23,017 bases of DNA, taken from positions 1-23,017 of the forward strand of contig CAZNJV010000007.1 in NCBI GenBank assembly GCA_964573565.1, in the 5' to 3' direction. The DNA is from UBA12078 sp964573565. GTDB lineage: Bacteria; Patescibacteriota; Dojkabacteria; SC72. Within the stretch, counting starts at the first letter, position 1; each line of letters begins with the position of its first letter. The translations under genes and the position numbers were made by a program. Under the pieces are notes generated by a model. That model was given only the letters and a program-made list of their open reading frames with translations. It had not been told where the DNA came from and did not search any database. Shown one piece after another: positions 14,125 to 23,000 of this stretch.

Positions 14125-16371
14125 TTATTCACTCTCTACGTCACCACCATCACCGGCTTTTAGTATTTGGCTAGGAGAAGAAACTAAAACTTGCCTTGGT
14201 TTACTACCATCTTGTGGTCCAATGGCACCTGCTTCATAGAGCTCATCTATTAATCTGGCGGCTTTGTTATATCCAATCTTCATCTTCCTTTGTAGGAATG
14301 AGGAAGATGCCTTCTGATTATTTATGACAATCTCTAATGCCAATGGGAAGTCTGGATCTCTTTCTGTGCCATTACTGCTTCCACCTGAACCATCATTTCC
14401 ACCTTTTTCTATGGCATTAAGTAGATCCTCTGAATACTCAATCTCTTCTTCTGAGATCTGTTCTTTGATGAAGTTGATAACGTTTTCACTATCCTCTGTA
14501 GAGGTGAATGTACCCTGTATTCTGATAGCCTTTGGTGTGCTCTGATCTTTAAACAACATGTCACCGTTACCTAGAAGTGTTTCTGCTCCTGTATCGTCCA
14601 AGATAACTCTAGAGTCCATAGCTGTAGCAACTGCAAAAGCCATTCTTCCTGGAACGTTTGCTTTGATTAAACCAGTGATGACATTGACGGTAGGTCTTTG
14701 AGTAGCAAGGATCAAATGAATACCAACAGCTCTTCCCATCTGTGCCAATCTTTGAATCTTGGCTTCTACATCCACACCAGAGGTGAGCATAAGGTCTGCC
14801 ATCTCATCGATAACCACCACTATATATGGCATTGCAGTATATCCGATTGCTTTGTTGTATTCTGTAAGTTTCTTAACATGCATCTGCTTTAACTGCCTGT
14901 ATCGTTTCATCATTTCATTTATGACCCACTGAAGCGCATTTACAACAAGCTCCATATCGGTGATGACAGGTGTAAGAAGATTTGGAATACCATTGTAAGC
15001 TGCCATCTCAACACCCATCTTTGGGTCAATGAGTATAAGTTTGACCTCATCTGGAGTCTTAGTCATCAAAAGGCCAAGGATTAATGAGTTAATAGCTACA
15101 GATTTACCTGTACCTGTAGCACCTGCGACTAGTAAGTGTGGAATCTTGTTAAGATCTCGAATAGCTGTTTTACCAGTTATATCTTTTCCTAATATTAATG
15201 GTAACTCATATCTATCTGCTTCTTGTCGCAATTTCTTTACCATATCTCTTGTATATACATAGTTAGGGATAGGGTTTGGAATCTCTACACCTACATATGA
15301 TGTACCAGGGATAGGAGCTTCTACTCTTACAGAGGAGGTTTGGGAAGCAAGAGCCAATGCCAAGTCATTACTAAGGTTCTTAATCCTGGAGACTTTGGTT
15401 CCTACTGTAATAGCTAAGGAGAATCTCAAAACAGTCGGTCCTACTGCTATCTCTACAACTTTTGCCTCAATCCCAAAGTTCTTAAGTGTACTCTGGATTA
15501 CCTCCGCCTTAGTTCTGTACAACTTCTCATCTTGTTTTCTAACTTCACCTTCTTGAAGTAGGTCAATATTGGGGAATGTCCAGTTGGTATATTTAGGTCT
15601 TGAAGGTTCTCCTAAATCATCTGTTCTAGTCTGATCATCAGGAAGATTCTCAGGGAAATTATCCTCGTGCAATGTTTTAATTTGAGGTTCTTGATAGGGT
15701 TCTTCATCTTTCTTACTATCTTCTCCATACATTCTAATCTCAGGCTCTTTCCCAAGCTCTGCCATTGGTACATTTAACTTCTCTCCTTTTTCATCATCTT
15801 CATCCTTTTGAATCTTTATTCCGGAGAACAATCCTCCAATACTGAAGTTTTCTTTCTCACCATCTTTCTTCATTGGAGATTCTACAAACTCCATGATCTG
15901 CTCTAATGTTGTTCCGGTTATTAATGAGAAAGCTACTACTAAGAGTACCAATACTATTATTATCTCTATTAAATTCCCAAAGGTTCCATTTAATGTTAGA
16001 TGGAAGAACTTACCGATCTCTCCTCCTGCACCTCTTAGCGCGTCACTGTTATTTAGCTGCTCTGAGGTCTGCCAGAAAGAGAGAAGTGTACTTAGACATG
16101 CAGAGAAAAGTAATAGTCCGCCTGTTTGTCTAAGTGATTTAAACCTCTTTCCCTTGGTAAGCAAAAAGAAGGATATATATATGAGTAAAATTCCCCATGA
16201 GATTGCAGAATAGCCAAGCTGTAGGGTGATGGTATTAAAAAGCTCTGAGTCTTGCGGTATGAATGGTGCTAGAGCAATAGTAATTCCAAGTATGAACAAC
16301 ACAATCCCAAACAAGATTTTTAGCTCGTTACTTTTGATTGTGATGGGCTCTTTTTTCTTTTTCCTGGGCAT
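14125..16371 (-). CDS. ftsK: FtsK/SpoIIIE DNA translocase
   Basis: Pumps chromosomal DNA at the division septum. The 748-aa protein has about four N-terminal TM helices (about 18-36, 55-72, 82-100 and 134-158), then an acidic low-complexity linker (about 165-265). The motor comprises an alpha domain (about 275-375) and a RecA-like beta domain with Walker A GATGTGKS (417-424) and Walker B VVVIDEMADL (518-527). The segment ILATQRP follows at 554-560. A Gly/Ser linker (about 657-669) leads to a complete winged-helix gamma domain (about 682-732), which in known FtsK reads orienting DNA motifs. All expected parts are present and the linker is short, as in SpoIIIE-type proteins. It starts a run of minus-strand genes and is divergent from rpoB. 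Confidence 0.97.
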   Translation of the reverse strand: MPRKKKKEPITIKSNELKILFGIVLFILGITIALAPFIPQDSELFNTITLQLGYSAISWGILLIYISFFLLTKGKRFKSLRQTGGLLLFSACLSTLLSFWQTSEQLNNSDALRGAGGEIGKFFHLTLNGTFGNLIEIIIVLVLLVVAFSLITGTTLEQIMEFVESPMKKDGEKENFSIGGLFSGIKIQKDEDDEKGEKLNVPMAELGKEPEIRMYGEDSKKDEEPYQEPQIKTLHEDNFPENLPDDQTRTDDLGEPSRPKYTNWTFPNIDLLQEGEVRKQDEKLYRTKAEVIQSTLKNFGIEAKVVEIAVGPTVLRFSLAITVGTKVSRIKNLSNDLALALASQTSSVRVEAPIPGTSYVGVEIPNPIPNYVYTRDMVKKLRQEADRYELPLILGKDITGKTAIRDLNKIPHLLVAGATGTGKSVAINSLILGLLMTKTPDEVKLILIDPKMGVEMAAYNGIPNLLTPVITDMELVVNALQWVINEMMKRYRQLKQMHVKKLTEYNKAIGYTAMPYIVVVIDEMADLMLTSGVDVEAKIQRLAQMGRAVGIHLILATQRPTVNVITGLIKANVPGRMAFAVATAMDSRVILDDTGAETLLGNGDMLFKDQSTPKAIRIQGTFTSTEDSENVINFIKEQISEEEIEYSEDLLNAIEKGGNDGSGGSSNGTERDPDFPLALEIVINNQKASSSFLQRKMKIGYNKAARLIDELYEAGAIGPQDGSKPRQVLVSSPSQILKAGDGGDVESE

Positions 16372-16376
16372 TTTGT

Positions 16377-16382
16377 AGTATA
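16377..16382 (-). promoter_or_regulatory. ftsK -10 candidate close to the start codon
   Basis: On the minus strand TATACT (16382 to 16377) ends 5 nt before the ftsK ATG. A second candidate, TATCAT, lies just upstream at 10 nt. Either would give a leaderless or nearly leaderless mRNA. The choice between them cannot be made from sequence alone. Confidence 0.45.
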
Positions 16383-16474
16383 TGATAAAACAGATTAAAG
16401 ATTTTTACAAAGTACATATATACCATACAATACTTGCCACTTTAAGTGAATAGTAAAAAATGTGCTAAAAACCT

Positions 16475-16503
16475 TTGACTAATACCACTAAATATGATAA
16501 TAT
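16475..16503 (+). promoter_or_regulatory. rpoBC promoter P1 with -35 and extended -10
   Basis: TTGACT (16475-16480, 5 of 6 to consensus) is followed by a 17-nt spacer ending in TGA and then TAATAT (16498-16503). A start near 16510 would give a leader of about 110 nt before the rpoB ATG, unlike the leaderless starts elsewhere in the window. GATAAT in the same stretch is an alternative -10 with 15-nt spacing. Confidence 0.6.
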
Positions 16504-16579
16504 CCTTCGAGTTCCTAAGTTTTTGCTTTACAACGCGGTACTTTTTAATGGTTCGCAGGAATCATTCACCGCTTGAAGG
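16504..16579 (+). ncRNA. Predicted structured leader of rpoBC mRNA
   Basis: The segment can fold into one long interrupted hairpin. CCTTCGA (16504-16510) pairs with TTGAAGG (16573-16579) with one G-U pair. GCGGT (16535-16539) pairs with ACCGC (16568-16572). AATGGTT (16547-16553) pairs with AATCATT (16560-16566) with one G-U pair, closing the hexaloop CGCAGG. A 24-nt bulge (16511-16534) contains TTCCT, whose CCT could pair with AGG in the loop as a pseudoknot. No U-tract follows, so it is not a simple terminator. It could be an autoregulatory leader or a protein-binding site; it matches no family that I recognise with confidence. The fold was built by eye. Confidence 0.45.
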
Positions 16580-16590
16580 CAAGAGTAATA

Positions 16591-16599
16591 TGTTATAAC
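16591..16599 (+). promoter_or_regulatory. Candidate proximal rpoB promoter P2 (extended -10)
   Basis: TGT-TATAAC (16591-16599) lies 19 nt before the rpoB ATG. A weak TTGAAG lies 15 nt upstream of the hexamer but is also the 3' arm of the predicted leader hairpin. If used, it gives a leader of about 13 nt that skips the folded segment. Support is modest. Confidence 0.35.
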
Positions 16600-16618
16600 A
16601 TTACTAAAATATCGTCTT

Positions 16619-19600
16619 ATGATCAAACCTCAATGTAATAGGTCCGGTAGAATAGATTTGGGACTAGGATATTCTTCCAATTTTGACTTCCCAAGTCTAA
16701 TTGAAGCACAGAATGCTTCGTTTAATGATTTCTATGCGAGTGGCTTCCAAAGGCTTTTCTCCAAGATTAATCCTGTGAAGGATACTATGGAGAAGATGTG
16801 GACTTTGGAGTTCAAGGATTTTAGATATGGCAAACCATACAGATCCGTAGAAGAGGCTATCGCAAAGGGATTATCATATGAAGTTCCTGTATATGCAAAA
16901 GTTCAGCTTTTGAACAACAAAACAGGAGAGATTAAAGAGCAGGAGATTTTCATCGCAGATCTTCCAATAATGACTGAAGATGGAGTCTTCGTATTCAATG
17001 GTATCAGAAGAGTTGTTACACATCAGATTGTAAGAGCAGAAGGCGTTTTGTATGAAGTAAGCGAGAAATTACCTACTAGAAACTTGCACAAAGTTAGACT
17101 TATGCCAAGCATGGGCCCATGGTATGAGATTGATACAAACAAGCACAATGTCATCTCCATGAGAATCCTTCCTAAGAGACCTAAGGTTTTAATAACAGAA
17201 CTTTTGAGAGTCTTCGGATGGGAGACAGATGATGAAATTAGAAAATTGTTTGCAGATGTAGATACAGACGCAGAGAACAAGTTCATTGAGGCAACATTAG
17301 CAAGAGATTTCACTAAGAGTAAGGAAGAAGCAGTAATCAGTATTTACAATAAATTAAGACCAGATGAGTCTGTCACTATAGATAGTGCTGAGAAGTACAT
17401 TAAGAGTAACTTTTTCAATGCAAGAAAATTCAATCTTGGAAAGATAGGTAGATACCAATTAAACAGAAAACTTGGAACTTCCTACGATATTAATAATCCT
17501 GAAGAGGTACTTTTGTATCCTAAGGATATTGTATTAGTAGTAAAGAGATTGATCCAAACAAATAATGGTGTAATCCCAGCAGATGATATTGATCACCTAT
17601 GTAATAGAAGAATCAGAAGTGTTGGTGAAATTCTTGAGAGACAATTAGTAGCAGGTATTGCAAGATTAGAGAAGAATATTAAGGATAAGATGAGTTTGTA
17701 CGGACAAGATGCAAAGGTTACACCTTCTATGCTTGTTGGTACCAAACCAATCGCTGCATCCATTCAGTCATTCTTTGGGGCAAATGCACTATCAAGTTTC
17801 ATGGATCAGACCAATATTCTTTCTGAATTAGAGAACAAGAGAAAAGTAACCGCAGGTGGGCCAGGTGGTATTACAAAAGAAAGAGCAACCTTCTCAATTC
17901 GTGAGGTCCATAACTCACACTATTCCAAGTTTGACCCAGTAACCAGTCCTGAGAGTGCGAATATCGGTGTTGTTACACAGTTAGCAATGTTAGCAAGAAT
18001 TAACGAGTTTGGATTCTTAGAAGCTCCATATAGAAAAGTTTCTAAGATAGTCAAGAATAACAAGGCATCATTAGAGGGAAGAATTCCAATTGAGGATGTT
18101 AAATCGGGAAAGAAAGTTCTTGCTAAGGCTGGCGAAATAATAACCGAAGAAATTGCGACAAAGATTGCAGCTGAGAAAGAAATCAAGGAAGTGAATGTAA
18201 GACCATTCATCTCTGACGAGGTTGTTTACTTTGATGCTATGGATGAAGAGAAGTTCTACATCTCTTCTGCAACAGTTCATACTGATGAAAGAGGAAATAT
18301 TGTAGATAATCTTGTACCAGTAAGACACAAGGGAGACTTTGTACTTGAGGATGTAAACTCTGTTGATTTTGTAGATGTATTGGCAGGTCAGCAAGCAGGT
18401 TTGGGTATGGCATTGGTTCCATTTGTCTCACACAATGACGCAATGAGAGCCTTGACCGGAGCAAACCAGCAAAGACAGGCTGTTCCATTGGTCAAACAGG
18501 AGAGCCCACTAGTAGGAACAGGTATGGAAGAGGTTGTTGCAAGACAGTCCTCATGGGGTGTCTATGCACAAGATGATGGAGAAGTTCTCTCTGTAGATGC
18601 AAAGAGACTCTCTGTTAAATACAAGAAAGCAGGAATCAAGGACTATGAATTGATCTCATTCTACAGAAGCAATGATAATACATGCTTCACACAGAAACCT
18701 GTATTAAGTAATGTAGGTGATAAGTTCAAGAAGGGAGATGCATTGGTTGATGGTCCTACAATGGTCAATGGTGAGCTTTCATTAGGTACAAACCTCAAGG
18801 CAGCATTGATGTTCTATGAGGGTTACAACTATGAGGATTCAGTAATCATATCTGAAAGAATCGTAAGAAAAGATCTCTTAACATCTGTACATGTAAGAGA
18901 GCATATGGTTCAAGTGAGAGATACTGAATTAGGTCCTGAGACCATAACTTCAGATATCCCTCATGTAAATGACAGAATCTTACAGAAATTAGATGCACAG
19001 GGTATTGTTAGAACAGGTGTCAAAGTTAAGGCGGGAGATATCTTGGTAGGTGTTGTTGCCCCTAGAGGAGAAAAAGAGCTAACAGCTGAAGAGAGACTTT
19101 TGAGAGCAATCTTCGGAGAGTCAGCAAGTGATGTTAGAGATAACTCATTGAGAATGCCTCATGGAGAAGAAGGTATCGTAGTCAGAAGTCAGATACTTGC
19201 AGCAGATAAGGGAGATAAATTACAGCCAGGGGTATTGTATGAAGTTAAGGTTTGGGTTGCAGATACAAAGAAAGTTGACTATGGAGATAAGCTAGCAGGA
19301 AGACACGGAGACAAGAATACAATCGCAGCTATCAGACCTATCGAGGATATGCCATTCACAGAAGACGGAGAACCTGTTGACATTGTTTTGACACCAACAT
19401 TCCTAAAGAGAATGAACATGGGTCAAGCAGCAGAGGTTCACTTCGGAAGATATGCAAAGATGCTCAATGAGAAATTAGCATTCCCAATCTTCGAAGGTGA
19501 AAACTTTGAGTGGTTGAAGAATGAGATTGAAAAAGCAAAGGGAGACATATCTCAGAAAGTTGATCTCTATGATGGTAGAACAGGAAAGAGATTCCCTAAC

Positions 19601-20008
19601 AAGATCACTGTCGGTATTAAGTATGTATTGAAACTACATCACATTGCGGATGAGAAGGTACATGCTAGATCTACAGGACCATACACTGCTGTTTCTCAGC
19701 AGCCATTGGGTGGTAAAGCACAGATGGGTGGCCAGAGATTTGGAGAAATGGAAGTCTGGGCATTAGAAGCACATAGCTCTCCATATGCACTCCAAGAAAT
19801 GTTGACCATTAAGTCAGATGATATCAAGGGAAGATCTGCAGCTTACAAGGCGATCATCCATGGAGACAAGATAGAAGCAGTAAACATACCAGAGTCATTT
19901 AAGGTATTAATCAAAGAGCTAAACGCACTTTGCTTGAATTTAGATTTAATTTCAAACAAATCTTCAGTAGAGGAAGTTGAGGAGGTATCAAATGAAGAAG
20001 TTAAATAA
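16619..20008 (+). CDS. rpoB: RNA polymerase beta subunit
   Basis: The beta subunit forms one half of the RNA polymerase active-site cleft. The 1129-aa protein is complete, of compact size, and lacks the large insertions of the E. coli protein. Recognisable parts are the N-terminal IDLGLGYSSNFDFPSLIEAQ segment (12-31), the rifampicin-pocket region (387-413, with SSFMDQTNILSELENKRK), PGGITKERATFSIREVH (415-431), SPESANIG (443-450) where most bacteria have TPEGPNIG, the active-site KVDYGDKLAGRHGDKN stretch near the C-terminal third, and the C-terminal GGKAQMGGQRFGEMEVWALEA that packs against beta prime. Positions equivalent to E. coli Q513, H526, S531 and L533 are S393, N406, T411 and G413. The acidic tail overlaps the rpoC start by 17 nt, and codon use is dominated by AGA for Arg. 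Confidence 0.98.
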   Translation: MIKPQCNRSGRIDLGLGYSSNFDFPSLIEAQNASFNDFYASGFQRLFSKINPVKDTMEKMWTLEFKDFRYGKPYRSVEEAIAKGLSYEVPVYAKVQLLNNKTGEIKEQEIFIADLPIMTEDGVFVFNGIRRVVTHQIVRAEGVLYEVSEKLPTRNLHKVRLMPSMGPWYEIDTNKHNVISMRILPKRPKVLITELLRVFGWETDDEIRKLFADVDTDAENKFIEATLARDFTKSKEEAVISIYNKLRPDESVTIDSAEKYIKSNFFNARKFNLGKIGRYQLNRKLGTSYDINNPEEVLLYPKDIVLVVKRLIQTNNGVIPADDIDHLCNRRIRSVGEILERQLVAGIARLEKNIKDKMSLYGQDAKVTPSMLVGTKPIAASIQSFFGANALSSFMDQTNILSELENKRKVTAGGPGGITKERATFSIREVHNSHYSKFDPVTSPESANIGVVTQLAMLARINEFGFLEAPYRKVSKIVKNNKASLEGRIPIEDVKSGKKVLAKAGEIITEEIATKIAAEKEIKEVNVRPFISDEVVYFDAMDEEKFYISSATVHTDERGNIVDNLVPVRHKGDFVLEDVNSVDFVDVLAGQQAGLGMALVPFVSHNDAMRALTGANQQRQAVPLVKQESPLVGTGMEEVVARQSSWGVYAQDDGEVLSVDAKRLSVKYKKAGIKDYELISFYRSNDNTCFTQKPVLSNVGDKFKKGDALVDGPTMVNGELSLGTNLKAALMFYEGYNYEDSVIISERIVRKDLLTSVHVREHMVQVRDTELGPETITSDIPHVNDRILQKLDAQGIVRTGVKVKAGDILVGVVAPRGEKELTAEERLLRAIFGESASDVRDNSLRMPHGEEGIVVRSQILAADKGDKLQPGVLYEVKVWVADTKKVDYGDKLAGRHGDKNTIAAIRPIEDMPFTEDGEPVDIVLTPTFLKRMNMGQAAEVHFGRYAKMLNEKLAFPIFEGENFEWLKNEIEKAKGDISQKVDLYDGRTGKRFPNKITVGIKYVLKLHHIADEKVHARSTGPYTAVSQQPLGGKAQMGGQRFGEMEVWALEAHSSPYALQEMLTIKSDDIKGRSAAYKAIIHGDKIEAVNIPESFKVLIKELNALCLNLDLISNKSSVEEVEEVSNEEVK
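19980..19985 (+). promoter_or_regulatory. Perfect Shine-Dalgarno for rpoC inside the rpoB tail
   Basis: AGGAGG lies 6 nt before the rpoC ATG at 19992, within the last codons of rpoB. It is the only canonical Shine-Dalgarno found at a gene start in the window and it decides the rpoC start. Part of the match may reflect the Glu-rich rpoB tail, but spacing and sequence are ideal. Confidence 0.7.
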
Positions 20009-23000
20009 CAAACAGAACTTGAAAGATTTTGATGTATTGAAGCTTACCTTAGCTTCTCCTGATCAGATCTTGGATTGGTCATATGGTGAAGTCACAAAGG
20101 CTGAAACCATCAACTACAGAACATTTAGAGCAGAACCAGATGGACTCTTCTGTGAGAAGATCTTTGGTCCTACCAAAAACTATGAATGTTACTGCGGTAA
20201 ATACAAGAAGATCAGGTATAAGGGGATTGTTTGTGATAAGTGTGGAGTCGAAGTCACAACATCTGATGTAAGAAGAGAGAGAATGGGCCATATTGAATTG
20301 GCAGTACCTGTTGCACATGTTTGGTTTGCATACGGTATTCCTAACAAGATGTCCATCGTATTGAATATCTCTCACAAGAAGTTACTCTCCGTCATATACT
20401 ACACAAGGTATATGGTTGTTGATGTAGAGAAGGACAAGAAGGCAGAGATAGTATCAAAAGCAGAAGCCCTTCAGAAGCAGGAAGTTGAAGATTTACAGAG
20501 TGAATTAGAAGGAGAATTAAAGCTTACAGAGGAGATGTTCGCAGAGGATATCAAATCATCTAAGAAAGAAAAAGCAAACGAGCTTAAGATCAGCCAGTTA
20601 GAGCACAAGAGAAACCAAGCATTAGCAAAGGTCAGAAAAGACTATGCCGAAAAAGAAGAACAGTTAGATGCATTCTACTCAAAGATCTTCCAGACAATTG
20701 ACAAATTGAAAGTCGGAACAGTATTGAGCGAGGATGAGTATATGAATCTCGAGGAAAGAGATCTAATCTTCTTCAAAGCTATGATGGGTGCAGAAGCTAT
20801 AAAGCAGATGCTCCAGAATATGGATTTAGATAAAGAGATTAAGAAGCTTAGAAAAGCAGTAGAAAAAGAAAAGGGTGAGAAGAAAGCTGCAACAATTGTT
20901 AGAATTCAATACTTAGAAGGATTTAAGAAGAATATGATTGATCCAAGTTGGATGATCGTTGATATTCTTCCAGTCCTCCCACCAGAGTTGAGACCAATAA
21001 TCCCTCTATCTGGAGGTAAGTTTGCAACTTCGGACTTGAATGACCTTTACAGAAGAATCATAAACAGAAACAACCGTTTAAGAAGATTGATCGAAATCGG
21101 TGCACCTGACGTTATCTTGAGAAATGAGAAGAGAATGCTTCAGGAATCTGTTGATGCATTGATTGATAACTCACATAGACCTTCCAAGGCCATGATGAAC
21201 AACAAGAGACTTCCATATCAGTCATTGACCGATGACTTGAGAGGAAAGAAAGGTCTCTTTAGAAAGAATCTTTTGGGTAAACGTGTTGACTACTCAGGTC
21301 GTGCAGTTATTGATGGTGACCCAAGCTTGAAATTTGATCAGTGTGGATTACCAAAATCTATTGCCTTGGAAATGTTTAAGCCATTTGTCATAGAAAGACT
21401 TTTGACTAAGGAGATAGCTCCAAATATCAGGATCGCAAAAGAAATGATAGAAGAGCAGGAAGACATAATCTGGGACCTATTAGAAGAAGTTATCAAGAAC
21501 AAGCCAGTATTACTAAATCGTGCACCTACACTACATAAATATAGTGTACAGGCATTCTATCCTAGACTTGTAGAAGGTGAAGCAATCAGAATCCACCCAT
21601 TGGTATGTAAGGCATTCAATGCAGACTTCGATGGAGACCAGATGGCTGTTCATATTCTTTTAACAGAAGAGGCAAGAAAGGAAGCTGAGAGAGAAATGAT
21701 GTCTTCTAAGAACATCATAAATATCTCCAACGGCCAGATCTTGGCAAGTCCTGCAAAAGATATGCTTTTAGGTTTCTATCTAATGACAGATCTTGAGGAA
21801 TCAAAGAAACCAAAGGTATTTTCTAGCGCAGAAGAAGCAATTAGGGCATATGAAAGAGATGCTATTGGTATTAACGAAGAAATAATAGTAAGAATCAAGG
21901 GAGAGAGCATCAAAACTTGTGTCGGTAGAGTAATCTTCAACACAATACTTCCTGAGGATTACAAGTTCATCAACGAGAGAGTTAACAACAAAGTTGTAAA
22001 CAATATCATAGACGATATTAAGAACTCTAAGACCATGGATGACGTTGTCATCTTGTTGGATAATATGAAGCTCTTAGGCTTCAAGTATGCAACTGATCTC
22101 GGTTTTTCATTCGCAATGGAAGATTGTAACCTGGACTTCGATATGGGAAATGAGATTAAGAAGATGGAAGAGAAGGATGAGCAGTTACAGGAGAACTATC
22201 TACAAGGCTTGATGACTAAGAATGAAAAGATCAACATCTCTACAAATATGTGGGATGATTTCGCAAATGAATTGGCAGAAGAGGCATGGAAGAAGTTGGA
22301 TAAACACAACTCTGTATATGAAATGGTCGAATCTGGTGCAAATGGTGGTAAGATCCAGGCAAGACAGGTTTTGACTATCAAAGGTGTTGTTAGAGATTCT
22401 AGAGGTAACTGGGTTCCAATGCCAATTAAGAGCAACTATCGTGATGGACTTGGTGCATTTGAGTACTTTGTTGCTGCAAATGGTGGTAGAAAAGGTATCG
22501 CAGATAGATCACTTAAGACATCATCTTCTGGTTACTTAACTAGAAAATTAGTTGAGGTAGCTCATGATGTTATCGTGAGAGAGGATGATTGTGGTTATGA
22601 TGGAGAAGGACTTGCAATGAGAAGAGAAGATGACAGAAGAATCTCTTACATAGATAGACTCTTCGGAAGAACTCTTGCTCAAGATGTAAAGATCGACGGT
22701 AAGGTAATTGCTAAGAAGAATGAGTCCATAACTAAGGAGATAGCAAAATTAATAGATGCATCAAACTTAGAGGAAGTCTTTGTAAGATCTCCAATGCTAT
22801 GTACATCACCATTGGGTATGTGTAAGAAGTGTTACGGATTGAATCTTGAGAATGGTGCAGAAGTCGAAATGGGTAAAGCAGTTGGAGTCATTGCAGCTCA
22901 GTCAATTGGAGAACCAGGTACACAGATGACCATGCAGACATTCCATAAGGGAGGTGTTGCTAAGGTCGATATCACTCAGGGTCTTCCAAGAATCGAGGAG

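Larger units (their letters stand above)
16372..16618. other. 247-bp non-coding gap between ftsK and rpoB
   Basis: This is by far the longest gap in a window where most genes touch or overlap. From left to right it holds the ftsK promoter (minus strand), an AT-rich stretch with the short palindrome CACTTTAAGTG (16438-16448), a TTGACT/TAATAT promoter, a GC-richer segment that can fold (16504-16579), and a second -10-like element close to rpoB. I find no credible small ORF and no tRNA. Confidence 0.7.

Noticed and set aside
15893..16213. Plus-strand open frames of 106 and 75 codons inside ftsK
   Set aside because: Both are antisense to the TM region of ftsK and overlap each other in different frames; they look like shadows of the real gene.
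16438..16448. Palindrome CACTTTAAGTG upstream of the rpoB promoter as an operator
   Set aside because: It is a single short AT-rich inverted repeat 27 nt from the -35 with no second copy; chance occurrence is likely.
16547..16572. tRNA-like T-arm (GGTTCGCAGGAATC) in the rpoB leader
   Set aside because: The surrounding sequence forms no acceptor, D or anticodon stems; the bases are better explained by the leader hairpin.
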